From: Alitta virens
Taxonomy: Eukaryota > Annelida > Polychaeta > Phyllodocida > Nereididae
Direction of reading: 5' to 3'
NCBI GenBank assembly: GCA_932294295.1
Contig: OW028575.1
Span: forward strand, 15,132,058-15,196,057
Length of the DNA stretch: 64,000 nt
Both the position numbers and the translations under genes were made by a program. Shown piece after piece: positions 34,111 through 52,862 of the stretch. Below the pieces are notes generated by a model. The model was given only the letters and a program-made list of their open reading frames with translations. It was not told the DNA's origin and ran no database searches. The stretch's first letter is position 1; every line of letters begins with the position of its first letter.

Positions 34111-37100
34111 AACGTGAATCTGCACTTTAAAGCAAACAGCAAACGATCATTCAGGTGAAACTAGGTGATCATTATTTGGCATTCTCGTCAGTTGCTCTCA
34201 GCTTTCTTATTAGTAAAGCTCCATCAACTTGTCTAATTAAAATGCAGAACTAGACCCTAGTCATATATCTCTAGAGGCAATAGCTGCATTCTCTTGCCAG
34301 CCAGATGACTATATAGATTGTATATTGCCACTAGCGACTGTACCTCCATGCTCCAATGAAATATTCATGAAGCCGCGATTTCAACATAATGACTGCTCTT
34401 GATAAATACAGACTTCATACCACCATCGTTTGTGTTTTTGAGTACCATGAATATTTCAGAGACAATCACGAACACTGTTGATCAAGGCTGGATGCTGAAA
34501 TATGCATAGAATAATCTAGACATTGTGGTACTTTTTAAACAAAATATGCTTGTATCTATTTAACATTGGTGACATTAGGTGACAGAGCCAATTTTAGTGA
34601 GTCACATCAGTGCATTTTAGGCTGTGACTGGCCAGCTGTTTGGTTGATAACTATTGATGATTTTTAGTCAATAAAATTAGGGTGCCTGGCTGACTGGGTG
34701 ACAGGGCACATCACCCTAATACCATTCACATTTCATGAAGGTTATTCATTGGGGCACATACGGTTCATTTGATATTTTGGCTTGTTTAGCTGCTTTGTCA
34801 GCTGTCTCCAGAAAACACAGTCATATGCCTTAAATTGCCTTAAAACGAGTCTGGACAAGACCTATGTGTCTGTTAAGTCAGCTCAACCCTGTAGTTGTTG
34901 GCAGCAAAATGCATTTAAAGCGTGTTGTACTTCAGTAATATTGAATCATAGACCCACAACTTATGCTTCATGAGATTGTAGACTCAGTGCTCTTTGGTGC
35001 AAGACTTTGTTCACGGAATTGAACTTGAAATTTCTTGCAATTGTGCATTGCATATTGTTATATTAGGGTTCCTTATGGACTGCTTAAATGTGCAACAATC
35101 GTTCATGCTATGACAGACTCAGTGCAGTATGCAGTTCACAATAGTGTGCAGCCTTGCACCCAGCCATCAATATTACCATTGTGTACTTCTTGCTTGCTTT
35201 ATGACATGCATGCATGGCTCTCCAATAGGACATGACCAAAGGTGACCTAAATATTGCACCCTTCAAAAGGTGACCTGCCCTGTCTCTGCTTTGGTCCTGC
35301 GAAAGGTCATGATCCCTATGACCTTGGCATGTCATTGGCCACCTTATTTTGAGGATCTGGACCTTGTAAAATAACCCAAGTTCCACAAAGACACTAAAAA
35401 CGTCTTGAACTGACCACATAAGTGTAGTCGTTAAAAGCTCCAATGAACATCATAACCACAAACTTGGATTCATTTTCTGTCAAAGTGAAACAGCTTTTCA
35501 TGATACTTTGCACTCAGAAGTAAGACCTGTTTTGCCCGAACTAATTGCTTGTATCATCATTTTTTAAATATTACAGGAGGTAACAAAGCCTCCTAAAATT
35601 ACTTGCTAATTAAACCTTTGAAACACTGAGCGGCAGGCTACTTTTTTAAATTTTTTGTTAAGGAAATAGCAGCATTTTTTCTTACCTGTTATAGTGAAGT
35701 GCAATATCCTAAATTGGTGAAAATGTCATCAGAATGTGTCAAAATTACTATAGCGGTAAATTCCTTGTGCATTTCAAGTTTGGTTGTATATCCAAGAGCT
35801 CTGTGCTAAAAACATGTGTCCTCTCTGAAGCATGGAGAGTAATTAAATGCTAAAATTCCCATTGGTGACTTGTTCTTTTGTTTAAGCCTGGAATACCTGC
35901 AGGCAATGGTTCTACCTATCATCAAAAGCTATTAGAATATAAGCCTCAAGCCATTATCCATTCACATGTGTAAAAAAAAAGCCAAGACGCGTTGAATAAA
36001 ATAATCATGCTCTATACACGTATTAATGACTACATGTAAGGGAGAATGGTTTGCATGTGAAGATCCAGTCTGTGTCTGCACGTGTCTGTGTGTGGGGTTA
36101 AACATGCTGTCATGTTTGGATGCGGAGCGTCATGGTTGACTGGCTCTGCCTGGCACACAGCATCCTGGCTTGGGGAGGCAGATTTTATCAATGTTTGGAG
36201 CACCATAGCATCCATAAAACCGCATACCATTGCCCCCCATTTAAGTATACACACAATATGTATATTTGTCAATTACAACACCACGAAATTGTTCTGGTAT
36301 CGAACCTTTTGGAAACTATACAGAGACACAACCCAACTTGTAGAAATACCACAACTGTCAAAGTGCATAGGTTGCTAGATCATTGCATTTAGCAGCTGAA
36401 TTTGTTCTGTTCATTGCCCCTGGCTGGAAACAGCTGGGAACAAAAACAAAATGTAAAATGTGTCATTTCAGTATTCTAGCGGATCGTACATTCTTCAGCA
36501 TTCACAGTGCCTTTGTGTTATTCCATTATATAATTAGACAATATTTAGGTAAAAAACAACGATATATTTACCTAATTGGCTAATAAATCTATCGATTTAT
36601 ACTAATAATTAGCACCCCATGTGAGAACTTTTCAATGAAAAACAAGGTAGTAGTTATCCTACAACTGTTTATTTTTTATAGATATAAAGTTGTATCATAT
36701 CATTATTGGGCAGGTGTTGTGTATGAATTTATAAAAATCCAGTTGCATGTTATCAACTTTGTTTGGAATTGCACTCTTAAAGTTTAGAGGCATCCAGGTA
36801 GAATGCTCTAGAATTTTTTCCCATACAACAATATAACTGACAGGTAACACTGGAGAAATTACTGTAACCTAGGGCAAGAGTAATTTCCAGTCTGGTAACT
36901 GCAGAGAAATTACTGTCAATCACAAGAAGTTGTTTGTTTAAAATGGCGTAATGTAATATGAACAAAAAAGGGGAAAAACAGACTGTGTTATTGTGTTGGT
37001 GAGAACACTCAAAGACGCTTCAAAAATGATGAATCACTTTTGAGTTAATAGTTCAAGTGTCTTAGCTTTTTAGAGTAGGAACCTCTCATATTTTCATAAA

Positions 37101-38808
37101 AAAAGAACCAGATTGTGTGTTAATGATGATCTTACATTGCCAATTTATACAAGCTTTGGTATAACTGAACTGGATTTACAGCTATATACTATATAATGAC
37201 ATATAATATTTTTTTTTATTATTATATCAATCATATATTGATATATGTCCTTCCAGTTCATGTTATTATTGTAACTTTTAAAATTATGTATAATCACATA
37301 CTCTAAGCACACATTGCATCACAGAATTTTTCATAAAAAGGTGTGTCACTGCACCGAAATATTTTAAAGAAATTACTTATTTTGTCCTTTAGAACTGAAA
37401 AAGCATAACCATTTTCACTCTATAAACTGGTACTTTACATATGAAGCCTTATTAACATTGCAAAACTGCAAAATGTAAATGGAATAAATGAGAGCTTACA
37501 GAAACTTTGCTTCCTGATGGTAGCTCAGGGAGCCATCGAAGCATGAATGACAGAGAGGTACAACCAGTTCTCAGTGGCAGACCGCCATGGCTGTCATTTC
37601 CTCTAAGTTGAGGTCACTCTATCTGGGTGTAATTATTGCTCTATCACTGACTATCAGCCTAGGAAGCTAGTTCAGTCATTGCATGCAGTGTATTTGTAGG
37701 TATGCATAATTCTGTAAAGTCACCACACTGGACGTTTCGACCAAACCAAAGTAACCTTACAATATTATATATGACTGAACATCAATGTAGTTGCTTAAAT
37801 TAGAAATGGTCCGATTGGTTGCGTTAAGAGCTTCTGTTGTATATGCTGAAAAATACATAATAATTATGCATTTAGATTGTCTTCTACATTGTTCACTCTA
37901 CTTTCATCTAGGCACAGAGACAAATACATCGTCAATGCTTATATTCACCACCGCAACACATGCAGAATTACAAGGCCTACAGCTGGACTACTTGACCATT
38001 TCATAGATTTGAAAGAAGGAAAAAAAATCTGTATTTCCATCACAAACTTATTGTATAAAAGCTAAATATCCTACATTTCGAACTAACGCTAAACCTTCAT
38101 GTAAAACCATCTGGAAAATTCATTACCAGGTACAGCCGAACATTCATTATGGCTCTGAAATATTCATTCATCTTTTAATGGCAATTGGCATTCTTAACAC
38201 GTGTTCCAATGAGCATCTGAACCTGTGTTTTCCCTGCTAGTTACAAGTAAATTTACAGATGATTGATGCCCCAGTCAGTCACAGACCCCCTGTTTGGAAA
38301 ATATTCATATGGTGTGGATTTAATTCAGTTGGCAGGAGGAATTTGAGTGGAAGTGGGTTTTTACCCTGCCCCAGTAATCGAACCCCTTTCTAGACGCCTC
38401 CATATTTTGCTACAACTTGATGAAATATGCACCAGTCACACCCCGGGGAGTTTGCAGACTTCTCTTCAGGCCACAAAGAGATCTTTTTCAAAGTACTTTT
38501 TTGTTGAAACAGAATCTAGAAGCATCAAAAACAAGATATGCGAAAACCTTGTTTTCAAAAAAAGCAACGAACCATGGCAGTCCAAATAGATCGATGTTTT
38601 TTTCACCTGAAGCCCATGAAATCCTGGGTGCCACAGATGTATGGGAATGCTTCATCAGCCAGAAATATAAAGCATGAAAAGCTAGGCCAGAGTGTTATCT
38701 GTTTGTCCCCTGAATCAGTTTTGTAAAATGTTCAATCCTACAATGACCTTTGGGAGTAACACTGATCTTTTATAGTCTTTGTTTATTTCTCTCAATCTCT
38801 GCCAGTCG

Positions 38809-38870
38809 GTCAGTCTGTCTGTCTGTCTGTCTGTCTGGCTGTCTGTCAGTCTGTCAGCTGTCAGTCTGTT
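38809..38870 (+). repeat. Imperfect (GTCT)n microsatellite
   Basis: Repeated GTCT/GTCA tetranucleotides, pure at first and then degenerate, followed by a related CTAT/TCTA-rich stretch. Confidence 0.8.
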
Positions 38871-41800
38871 CAGATGGATTGACAATGTCATCTATCTATC
38901 TTTCTGCCTATCATTCTCTTTTAGTCTATCCCTCACTTTGCTATCTGGCCTAATTGAATCATAACACATGCAGTATAGATTTTCATTGCTCCCAGAATGT
39001 TGGGATTTGGGTGCTAAAAAAATCCACAAGTTTGACTAGTTAAAAGAAACATTTCAAACAAACGTCATGTTATCCCAGACATTTGCACGTGGGATCGGTG
39101 GAAAATGGAATGAAACTTTGACTGGGCAGACGACCGTGACATTGTTGGTTCAGTGCTTCCAGAGAGGTTCGATGTGAGAAGAGGAGCTACTGTGCAGGCT
39201 GGAGGAAAAAAAATTAAGGAAAAAAAAAAAAAACGTTGAAAAGCAAACACACAGACTCGAAAGGGACCAAGCATAAGGTGAGTCTTGGGGAAGGTTGTGT
39301 AAATAGCATCATTGGGTAAAAAGGGTCAAACTTTTTCCACCCATATTAGCAAAAGAAGCAAAACACAATATTGAGGAAAGTTCCAGTGTAAAACCAAAAC
39401 ATGATGACGTCACCTGTTGGTTATGTAGACGTCAGCATTGACTCATGCCAGACAAGTCATGGGAAATACCCCAGATGCTGGTCTTTATGCCAAATTTAAG
39501 ATTATTAAATAAGTGATTCGGCATAACTGGGCTACAAGGCTAAAATATGAAGGAATATTACAAAAAAAAATCTGATGTTGCATAAACTGAAATAATGGTG
39601 TTTAGGAGACCCCTCACTGTAAAAAATATATCATCGTCCCTGCTTTTGACTGAGGAATCCAAAGTATAGTATAGCTCCACTTTTATTTACCCCATACTTG
39701 AACTAGGGGAGCCAGAGAAAGGAAAAATGAGAACACCCATCTATGTATCACAGCTTCTTGTACATCATGCATGTAAGCATTGGTATTTTGCTTATGAATG
39801 CTGCCACTAGTTTCGGTGCAGTAAAAAAGATGCATTATGCAAAAGACCGTTTGCATCAATGAATGGGAATGGTAGCATTTCCTTTTAAGTGAGAGGATTA
39901 ATTTTATCCTTGGCTGCTTTTTCATCTTGCAGGTCAACAACTTGAGTAATAAACATCAAAATCCCACACTCAAAATGGGTGACACGGGATAATGTTCTAG
40001 ATAATAGGCAAAATATTGCTTAGATGCACACCATGCATCTTGATCAAAGACCAGATGTTATCTGTAATCAACTCTGATGTCTTGTGTAATGACTGTCTAC
40101 GAGTCACATCACCTGACAAGTACTCATGAGGGTAGTGTAAGATCGTACCCTAAACCCCACATATTTTTGGGGTAAATGCCCTTTTTTGGGAAACATGAGT
40201 AGTTAAGGCTAGTCATGCGCAAGTGACATCAAGTGGTTTATTAGTTTCTCTTGCAGAGGTCAACATACCAACAAAAAAGCCAGGTCAGTTTGAAACCCCA
40301 AATTGTCATAATTTTCCCGATGATAATACCCTGGAATCTTAACTCTTTTATAGCCTTTTTTGACATTACCCCTTTACGCGTACCTTTGCCCACAATCACG
40401 ACCACAAGTCACAGATGGTTATGCAAGGAAATAGTAGGTCTATTGTTGAAGCACAAAGTATATATAAGACAGTGTGATGTATTCTTTCTGCTTCTAAAAA
40501 TTTAAATTTCAGGGAAATGAAAATTTGTTTTAAAAATATTTCAAATCATCTATACTCAAGGCTTCAATAGTAGATCCTTCATGCGAAATTTTGTTCTGTA
40601 TGTTTGTGATAAGTAAGGCTCCCATAGGCCTATAGCTATACTCAGATCTATAGACAACAATATTAACAATGTTTCAAATCAGTCCGTATATATTTAAGAA
40701 TCTCACGAAATCCAACATTTTAGAAAGAATCAGATAAAACAAGAAGTCTTGGTTAGCGTCCACAAAAAAAAAGAACAAGATCAACTGAAAATGAGACAAA
40801 TAAAAAGAAGCAAAAAATGTTAAGGATGAAGTACATGAAAAGAAATTGGAACAGTGCGTATATTTGAAGCCACACATGAACACTTCACAAGACAAATGGT
40901 ACCAGCTCTTTTTTCGTGGTTGGAAAGTGTCATAGTTTTCTTTAGATCTGAGTGGCTACATGGGAGCTTAACTTATCACAAACATGCAGAACAGGTATAT
41001 GGTTACTACATGGGATCTACCATTGAAGCTTTGATACCAGCTGAGTAAAGGTGAATAAGATCGCTTGACCAAGAAATTTATTATGTACATTTGGGTAATA
41101 CTGTGTCAAAGGGTGTGAAATACCCTGCCATGGGGCTGTTGGTTTAGGGTTTTCCATGGAGCTCAACAATGAAGTCGTGGATCCAATTTGGTCAAGCGTG
41201 CAATGTGTGATCGAAGTGTGATGGTCTGTTACAAAAGCCAGGGTTTTAGGAAAGGGGCACTTTCGGTAGAAGATTGAGCCCTTCAAAGATGGGAAATCAG
41301 TCAGGCGAATCAGTGTTCAATCCAGGTGGTATTTTAAACTCTCTAACTATATGACCCCAAGCGACCTGGCCCTTACTCTACCTCATCTGATGGCTTGTCG
41401 TTTTCATCAAATATTGCCATTTCTCATCTTGACTGATTGACTTTTTTGGCAACCAGCATTTCTTTGAAACATTTCAAGGTTGAGTGAGATTAAGGCTAGC
41501 CGACTGCAAAAAGGTTTTTCATTTGCCTTTACTCATTCTTCTGTATGCTTCTCTTTTGGTCCTTGTCTTCCACTCGAGGCTAGAGTCTCATTTATTGCCA
41601 CTTGGCCTAGCACAGTTTGGAAACGGCTGAGCACATCCAGAGTTTAGCAAAAAAGACTACTGCAAGCAAAAAGAGAGCTGTTGTGTATGCTTGAGTGTGA
41701 GACCCGTGTTTATTTATGGCTTTTTGTCATCATGTGTGGAATGTGTTCTTAAATATATTGTAGGCAATGGTATGTATTGGCTGTGCTGAATTTAGGCGGA

Positions 41801-42063
41801 AACATTATGAAAAAGCCCACAAAGGACATTGCCCTGTATTATATATTGCCTTGTATTGAGTGATGACACAAGCTGGGCAAAGATAAATGTGGTCAACTGG
41901 TCAGTGCTGTCATCGACTAAACTGACCAAAGGCGTGTGGACATCTCTCCAGGGTGTGAAATTCTACCTGGGGCCCAACCATCACCCATGCATGACGAGCA
42001 CCCTGCTTCGATCTTGACCTCGCCCCCATGACCTTCCAAGCACAGTCCATGACGATTGGGGAA

Positions 42064-42078
42064 GGGGGGGGGGGGGGG
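42064..42078 (+). repeat. Poly-G tract
   Basis: An uninterrupted run of about 15 G. Similar runs occur at about 50391-50406, 62331-62343, 62387-62401 and 62644-62657. Confidence 0.85.
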
Positions 42079-42479
42079 TCGTCTAGGACCTCTAAGGTCT
42101 AAGTTGACAGACCTTCTGATTTTGTAATGATCAGTAGGAACCTTTTGAAAAAAAAATGTCCAAAGTCAACCAAGGAGAACGTCTTTTCGTCTTATGTTGA
42201 TAAATTTGATAACCTCCGGAAAGTGCTAGTATAACGTGATCTACAAAACATACTTATTAATGATATTATTTATGTGATTTTACACCAAAATGTCGTAAGA
42301 AACAGAATATATATCATACAGGATTACACATTTTACACTGTAAGTTTAATATGTGTCAGTCAATGAGTCGAAAAACACCCTTGCAGACCCATGGCACAGG
42401 CCATAATCAGTACATGATCACAGGCCTTCTAAAGTAAGATCGGTCATCTGAGGCCGATCATAAATAGCTGCTTGGAGAA

Positions 42480-43110
42480 TGGCGACCATCTTGGCTGCAC
42501 ATTGTCAAATGCCTTTGGAGGGTCATACAAGACCATATAGTCTACCAGAAGGGTTCACATTGTCGAATGCTTTGTGTAAAGTCTTGCACCACACAGATAG
42601 AATCAATGGCCATTAGGAACTCATGTCTCTGCACTCTGCTCATAATTGCTGGCTAGATTGCTCCAAGATATTCAACCAGGACGATTTCATTTTTTAAGGG
42701 ACTGACACATGACCCTGGGCTATCTGGGAGGCCTCCTGAGGCATGTAGGCCACATAACTATACACCTCTCTCTTCTTGTTCTATTAAACCCATGTACAAA
42801 ACATCCAATAAACTTTCTGGTCCCTTGTAATAAAATACTAGTCCCTTTTGCTGACAGAAACAATGTGCTTTTGTGTGCAGTCTATTCTTCTGCATGTTTG
42901 TGTGACCAATAAATCCACACTTGTCAAGATGCCCCCTTATTGAATCAATAAGTCATGGCAAATCTAACCTAGACATATTCAATGGGACTTGATCTCTTCT
43001 ATAATGAGGTCGTGAACTGACTTACCATTGAGGTCACCCGTAAGGATTAGTCCAATGCTCTATTCAGACAGTTTGCTGATGGCTGTCTTCATTGCGGGAT
43101 TATAGAATCC
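42480..43110 (-). mobile_element. LINE relic (endonuclease then RT, minus strand)
   Basis: Around 43105-43000 the minus strand reads AISKLSE, a stop, then LILTGDLNGKSVHDL, an endonuclease-like core. Around 42590-42500 it reads KTLHKAFDNVNPSG and then PSKAFDNVQP, two copies of RT motif A. The order endonuclease before RT matches a minus-strand LINE. Stops and frameshifts are frequent. Confidence 0.5.
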
Positions 43111-49227
<6,117 letters not shown>

Positions 49228-49839
49228 TCCTTTCATGACCATTGGCTTTGAAATACCAGCTACCATCTATGGAAGTCATGCTTTTCTAGCTTCGAATCAC
49301 CCCTCATAAATTTCCTTTTTGGAATATGTTGCTCATATGAAGTTCAAAGATTCCAGTTGTAGGCGATAAATATGACTCACAAAAACATTTACTTTTGGAT
49401 AATAAAGTAATCATACTTGGAAAAAACGGAATGAAGGAACTGGCAAGCTTGGTCTAGCCAGGGGCAGTCTTGCGGAAAATTCATTAAAAAAAATGAACTT
49501 TTTGGCATTCAGATGTAGGTATAGTAAAAAGCCACTCGGAAAGTTCAACAAACTATGCGAGCTGATATAAATAGCAATACTTGTTGCTATATAATTTTCC
49601 TCTACAATTAACCCTCACGTGATGTTTTATGTCACCTTCGTGGAATTGCAGTAAAATGAATGAAAGAATGAATCAATATATAAGAGGCATTCGAGTTATT
49701 TAAACTTGGTTTAACTAGTTGTAGATTGACTAGATGTGCTGTAAGAGCCCAGTTTCTGGTATATCATTGTGGATCTTGCCTAAATGCAATCGAGTGATTC
49801 GATTACACAACAAGAATTTATTGCAATTTAAATCCATAT

Positions 49840-50045
49840 TCATAAAGACACCAAGAAAGCATTTGACAGAGTGCACTGTTTGATGCTATAGAATCTAATG
49901 TGTGAGTTTGCTCTTTGGGGTGATTTCAATGGCAAACTACTCGCTTGGCCTGTATACAGAAGGAAGGTCAATTTTAAGGGCTGAGCAATTGTCCTGGCGT
50001 GGCTCCACATTGCTGGGATGCCAGTCTGTACTACCGTAGCCATCT
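49840..50045 (+). mobile_element. Possible LINE relic
   Basis: KDTKKAFDRVH (RT motif A) at about 49847-49880 is followed by LWGDFNGKLLAWP (endonuclease core) at about 49914-49950. The order is reversed relative to an intact LINE, so the piece is rearranged or one match is chance. Confidence 0.35.
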
Positions 50046-52837
50046 AAGTCAAGATATGAAAAGGTAAGTTAGAAAGGTAATGCAAAACGACTTACCTGAG
50101 AAAATGAAGGACTTTCCTGCGACGTCCGAACCAAAGGTTGCGACGTCGAAAAAAAGTTGTGTCAAAACTTCTTAGCAGAGAAGCAGGCAGCTTCAAACAA
50201 GCAATTCAGTGGATCACAGATAGGCAGCCAGACCTGTCACCGGCACCCTGGCTTCTTCACGGACCAGCGACACCTCACCGACATGCTTGGCTGCCCCCAA
50301 CCCCCCTCGCCTCCTCGCCCAGCCACTTCTGAGGGGTCTCATACAGAACCGGTTTTTCAGCCCCCGTTTGCAGATCTTACAAAATGTATAAGGGGGGGGG
50401 GGGGGGAGAAGCTTTAGCTATTGCCTGCAACAACTTCATAGTGCTTTCCATTGCCACCAGGACGAAATCTGCAACAAGTTCAATGACGATTGCTTCGCCA
50501 CCAGGCGGTTATTGCTTGCAATTCTAACTCATTTGTTTGTAACACGATTTTTTTAAATTTAATTCCAACCAAAGACCGATGCAGGAAGATAGGTGAAATT
50601 GGGAATTTGCACATTGCTAAACTTGACCACGTTCGAAATTGTCGTCAAGACCTCATAGATTGAACAGAGTCCTGTATGAAGAACTTATATACTAAGACCA
50701 AATAATTGTGTCGTCTGCTAATTATCAATGTAAGAAAAATTTCAAGAAAATTGGACAAACAATGATAATTTAACACTTTCTGAGGCTTCTCATGCTTTGT
50801 TTTGACGTTTCTATATGGACAGACGTCAGCAATTTTTCATTGATTAAAAACACCAGCTGAAAGCAAACGTTGCAGGAGGTATGGCTGCCGTTGTTGACGT
50901 TGCTATGGCGACAACCATGCACTGCATATGACAGATCTACAGTTACCCGTGTCATTTATAGTACTATTTATGACATGCTACTTACGGATCTAATTCCAAT
51001 AGGATATGAAGGATTAAATTCAATAAAGGTAGGGGCAAACCTTCGAGGTATGAATTATTTTAAATTGTGTTATATCGAGTAAGACAGAATTCGATTTTTG
51101 ATCACCGTGTTGCTCCTAGTTTGTTGATTCGGTATTCTAAAACATTTTATCTGGAGCAAATCCCCCGGGCAAATTAAACTGGCCTGGAGTTATGCATTAA
51201 ATGCATGAAACTACCAGGAATTTCACATAACTAATATATAAGCTAGGAATAATCTCAGTGAATTACCATTTAATTAGTCAGACAGATATGGAAACTGCAA
51301 TTGACACCTGCAGATGCAAAGACGTTATACTGACCACCCATATGTTTTTATTTTATTTAAGAATGGTAAATGAAAAGCATGTTGTCTCGAGCTCTATTTG
51401 GCCTAATATTTACTAAGAAGGCCTTGCTTCCTCGTTTTTAACTTGACTTTAAAAAAATCTCTCAGGGTGTCAAGCAAGGTTAAGTTGTTATGTCACAACA
51501 CTGTTTGAACCAGATTTGCATTTGGCAGTAATAGGCAATATGTTGTAAAATTTTATTTGCGGAGATTGGTGAAAATAAATAAACTCTAAAAAAAAACTTA
51601 ATGGGCAATAAGGACTAGTTTCAGCCATAGATAAATAATATTTCAGATAAAAGTTCATGATTCTGTTGTACACAGCATAAATAATGCTCTCTTACACAAA
51701 CTTATTGAAGTCTACAGATCAATTGACTTTTAATGACAACAGTGTGGTGGATTGGATTACTTAGAGGGTAAAGGCCTAGTGCAAAAATATTGAAATCAAA
51801 GTGTGACATGTTGCAATGTGCGCGACGTCGGGCCAACATTGGGCCGACGTAGCATGTTACCAGGGCAGTGACATAGGGAAAAAGATAGATTGAAGTTTGA
51901 GCTACAGATATTTTCACAACTATTATCAATATTTTTCAGCAAAATTTCAGCATGCTAGATTACTTGCATAATTTCTTCGATAATGTATTAAATGTTGAGA
52001 TTTTCCCTATTATTATTATATTATTACCATTTTATGTTAGTGTGGAGAGTATCTCTTGTATGATGAGCAGTGAACATGCAGAGCAATAATAAATACCAAA
52101 TTCCTTCATTTTAGAAATGTAAACTAAATGTACATGAGAAAATGTTACTTTATAGCATTGAGTTATAAGCAAAAATTATTGAAATCAAATCATTGATATT
52201 GAAAGAACTTTAAAATGTCACACTAAAAACGGTAAATTTTTTTTATTTTTTCCTGTTGTTCAACAAATTTTCAGAGAATGCCCCAAACATCTACCAAATA
52301 TAAAACAAATATAAATAACTGTAAATTTAGTAGCTAAGCTGTATTTAATGTGAGACTGTATTTAATGTGAGACTAAATATGATATCAAAGGCTTCATCAT
52401 TTTTCCACTAAATATAGGCCTCAAGGAAACCCATTTTGTCTCAATTAGGACTCCAGCATGGATTGTATGTCGAGAAGCATAGTATGAAGAATACATAGCA
52501 TGTTACAAAGAATTATTTAGTGCTAACATGTATAACAATTTTCCACATTACATCTTACATACTATTCATTATAACCTATGTTACTATGTGTATAGATCTA
52601 CTTTTTCAAGTATATATATGTGTTTTGGAGTTTTGTTAAGAAAAATGGCCTGATAATCTATTTTTGGGATTGAAATGCGTTTCTTGCTGATGTATAATTT
52701 TGAATGTGGGATTTAAATAATCTGGGATGAGATTTTTGGTTAAATCAAAATGAATATTTTTTTATTGTATATATAGGCCTAATTTAAGTTGCCAAGACCT
52801 ACTAGCAGTTCTAACTTGACTATTATTCTCTTTGAAG
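50046..52837. promoter_or_regulatory. Upstream region of the iRhom gene
   Basis: A GC-richer patch at 50100-50500 includes an imperfect hairpin built on two GACGTC sites (50125-50150). At 50895-50912 is TGACG joined to GTTGCTATGGCGAC, a CRE half-site plus an X-box-like motif. At 51828-51851 is the inverted repeat CGTCGGGCCAA/TTGGGCCGACG. No TATA box or initiator was assigned, and the transcription start is not known. The rest is AT-rich and featureless. Confidence 0.3.
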
Positions 52838-52862
52838 GTGAAGTAACTGACCAACCAGCAAA

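Larger units (their letters stand above)
34150..42470. other. Intergenic, no gene recognised
   Basis: AT-rich with several TGACCT/AGGTCA half-sites at about 35226-35330 and a GTCT-rich tract at 38809-38870. The open frames here are short, show no domain and lack consistent splice sites. Confidence 0.5.

Noticed and set aside
33798..34142. Overlapping minus-strand frames, one cysteine-rich, of 114 and 73 codons
   Set aside because: No recognisable domain, no signal peptide and no matching exon nearby; the openness fits the locally higher GC content.
36030..38726. Several overlapping 60-98 codon frames on both strands
   Set aside because: No domain, no consistent splice structure, mutually overlapping; treated as chance.
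50870..51082. 70-codon plus-strand frame upstream of iRhom as a first coding exon
   Set aside because: No iRhom similarity, and exon 1 at 52863 has an in-frame stop directly upstream.
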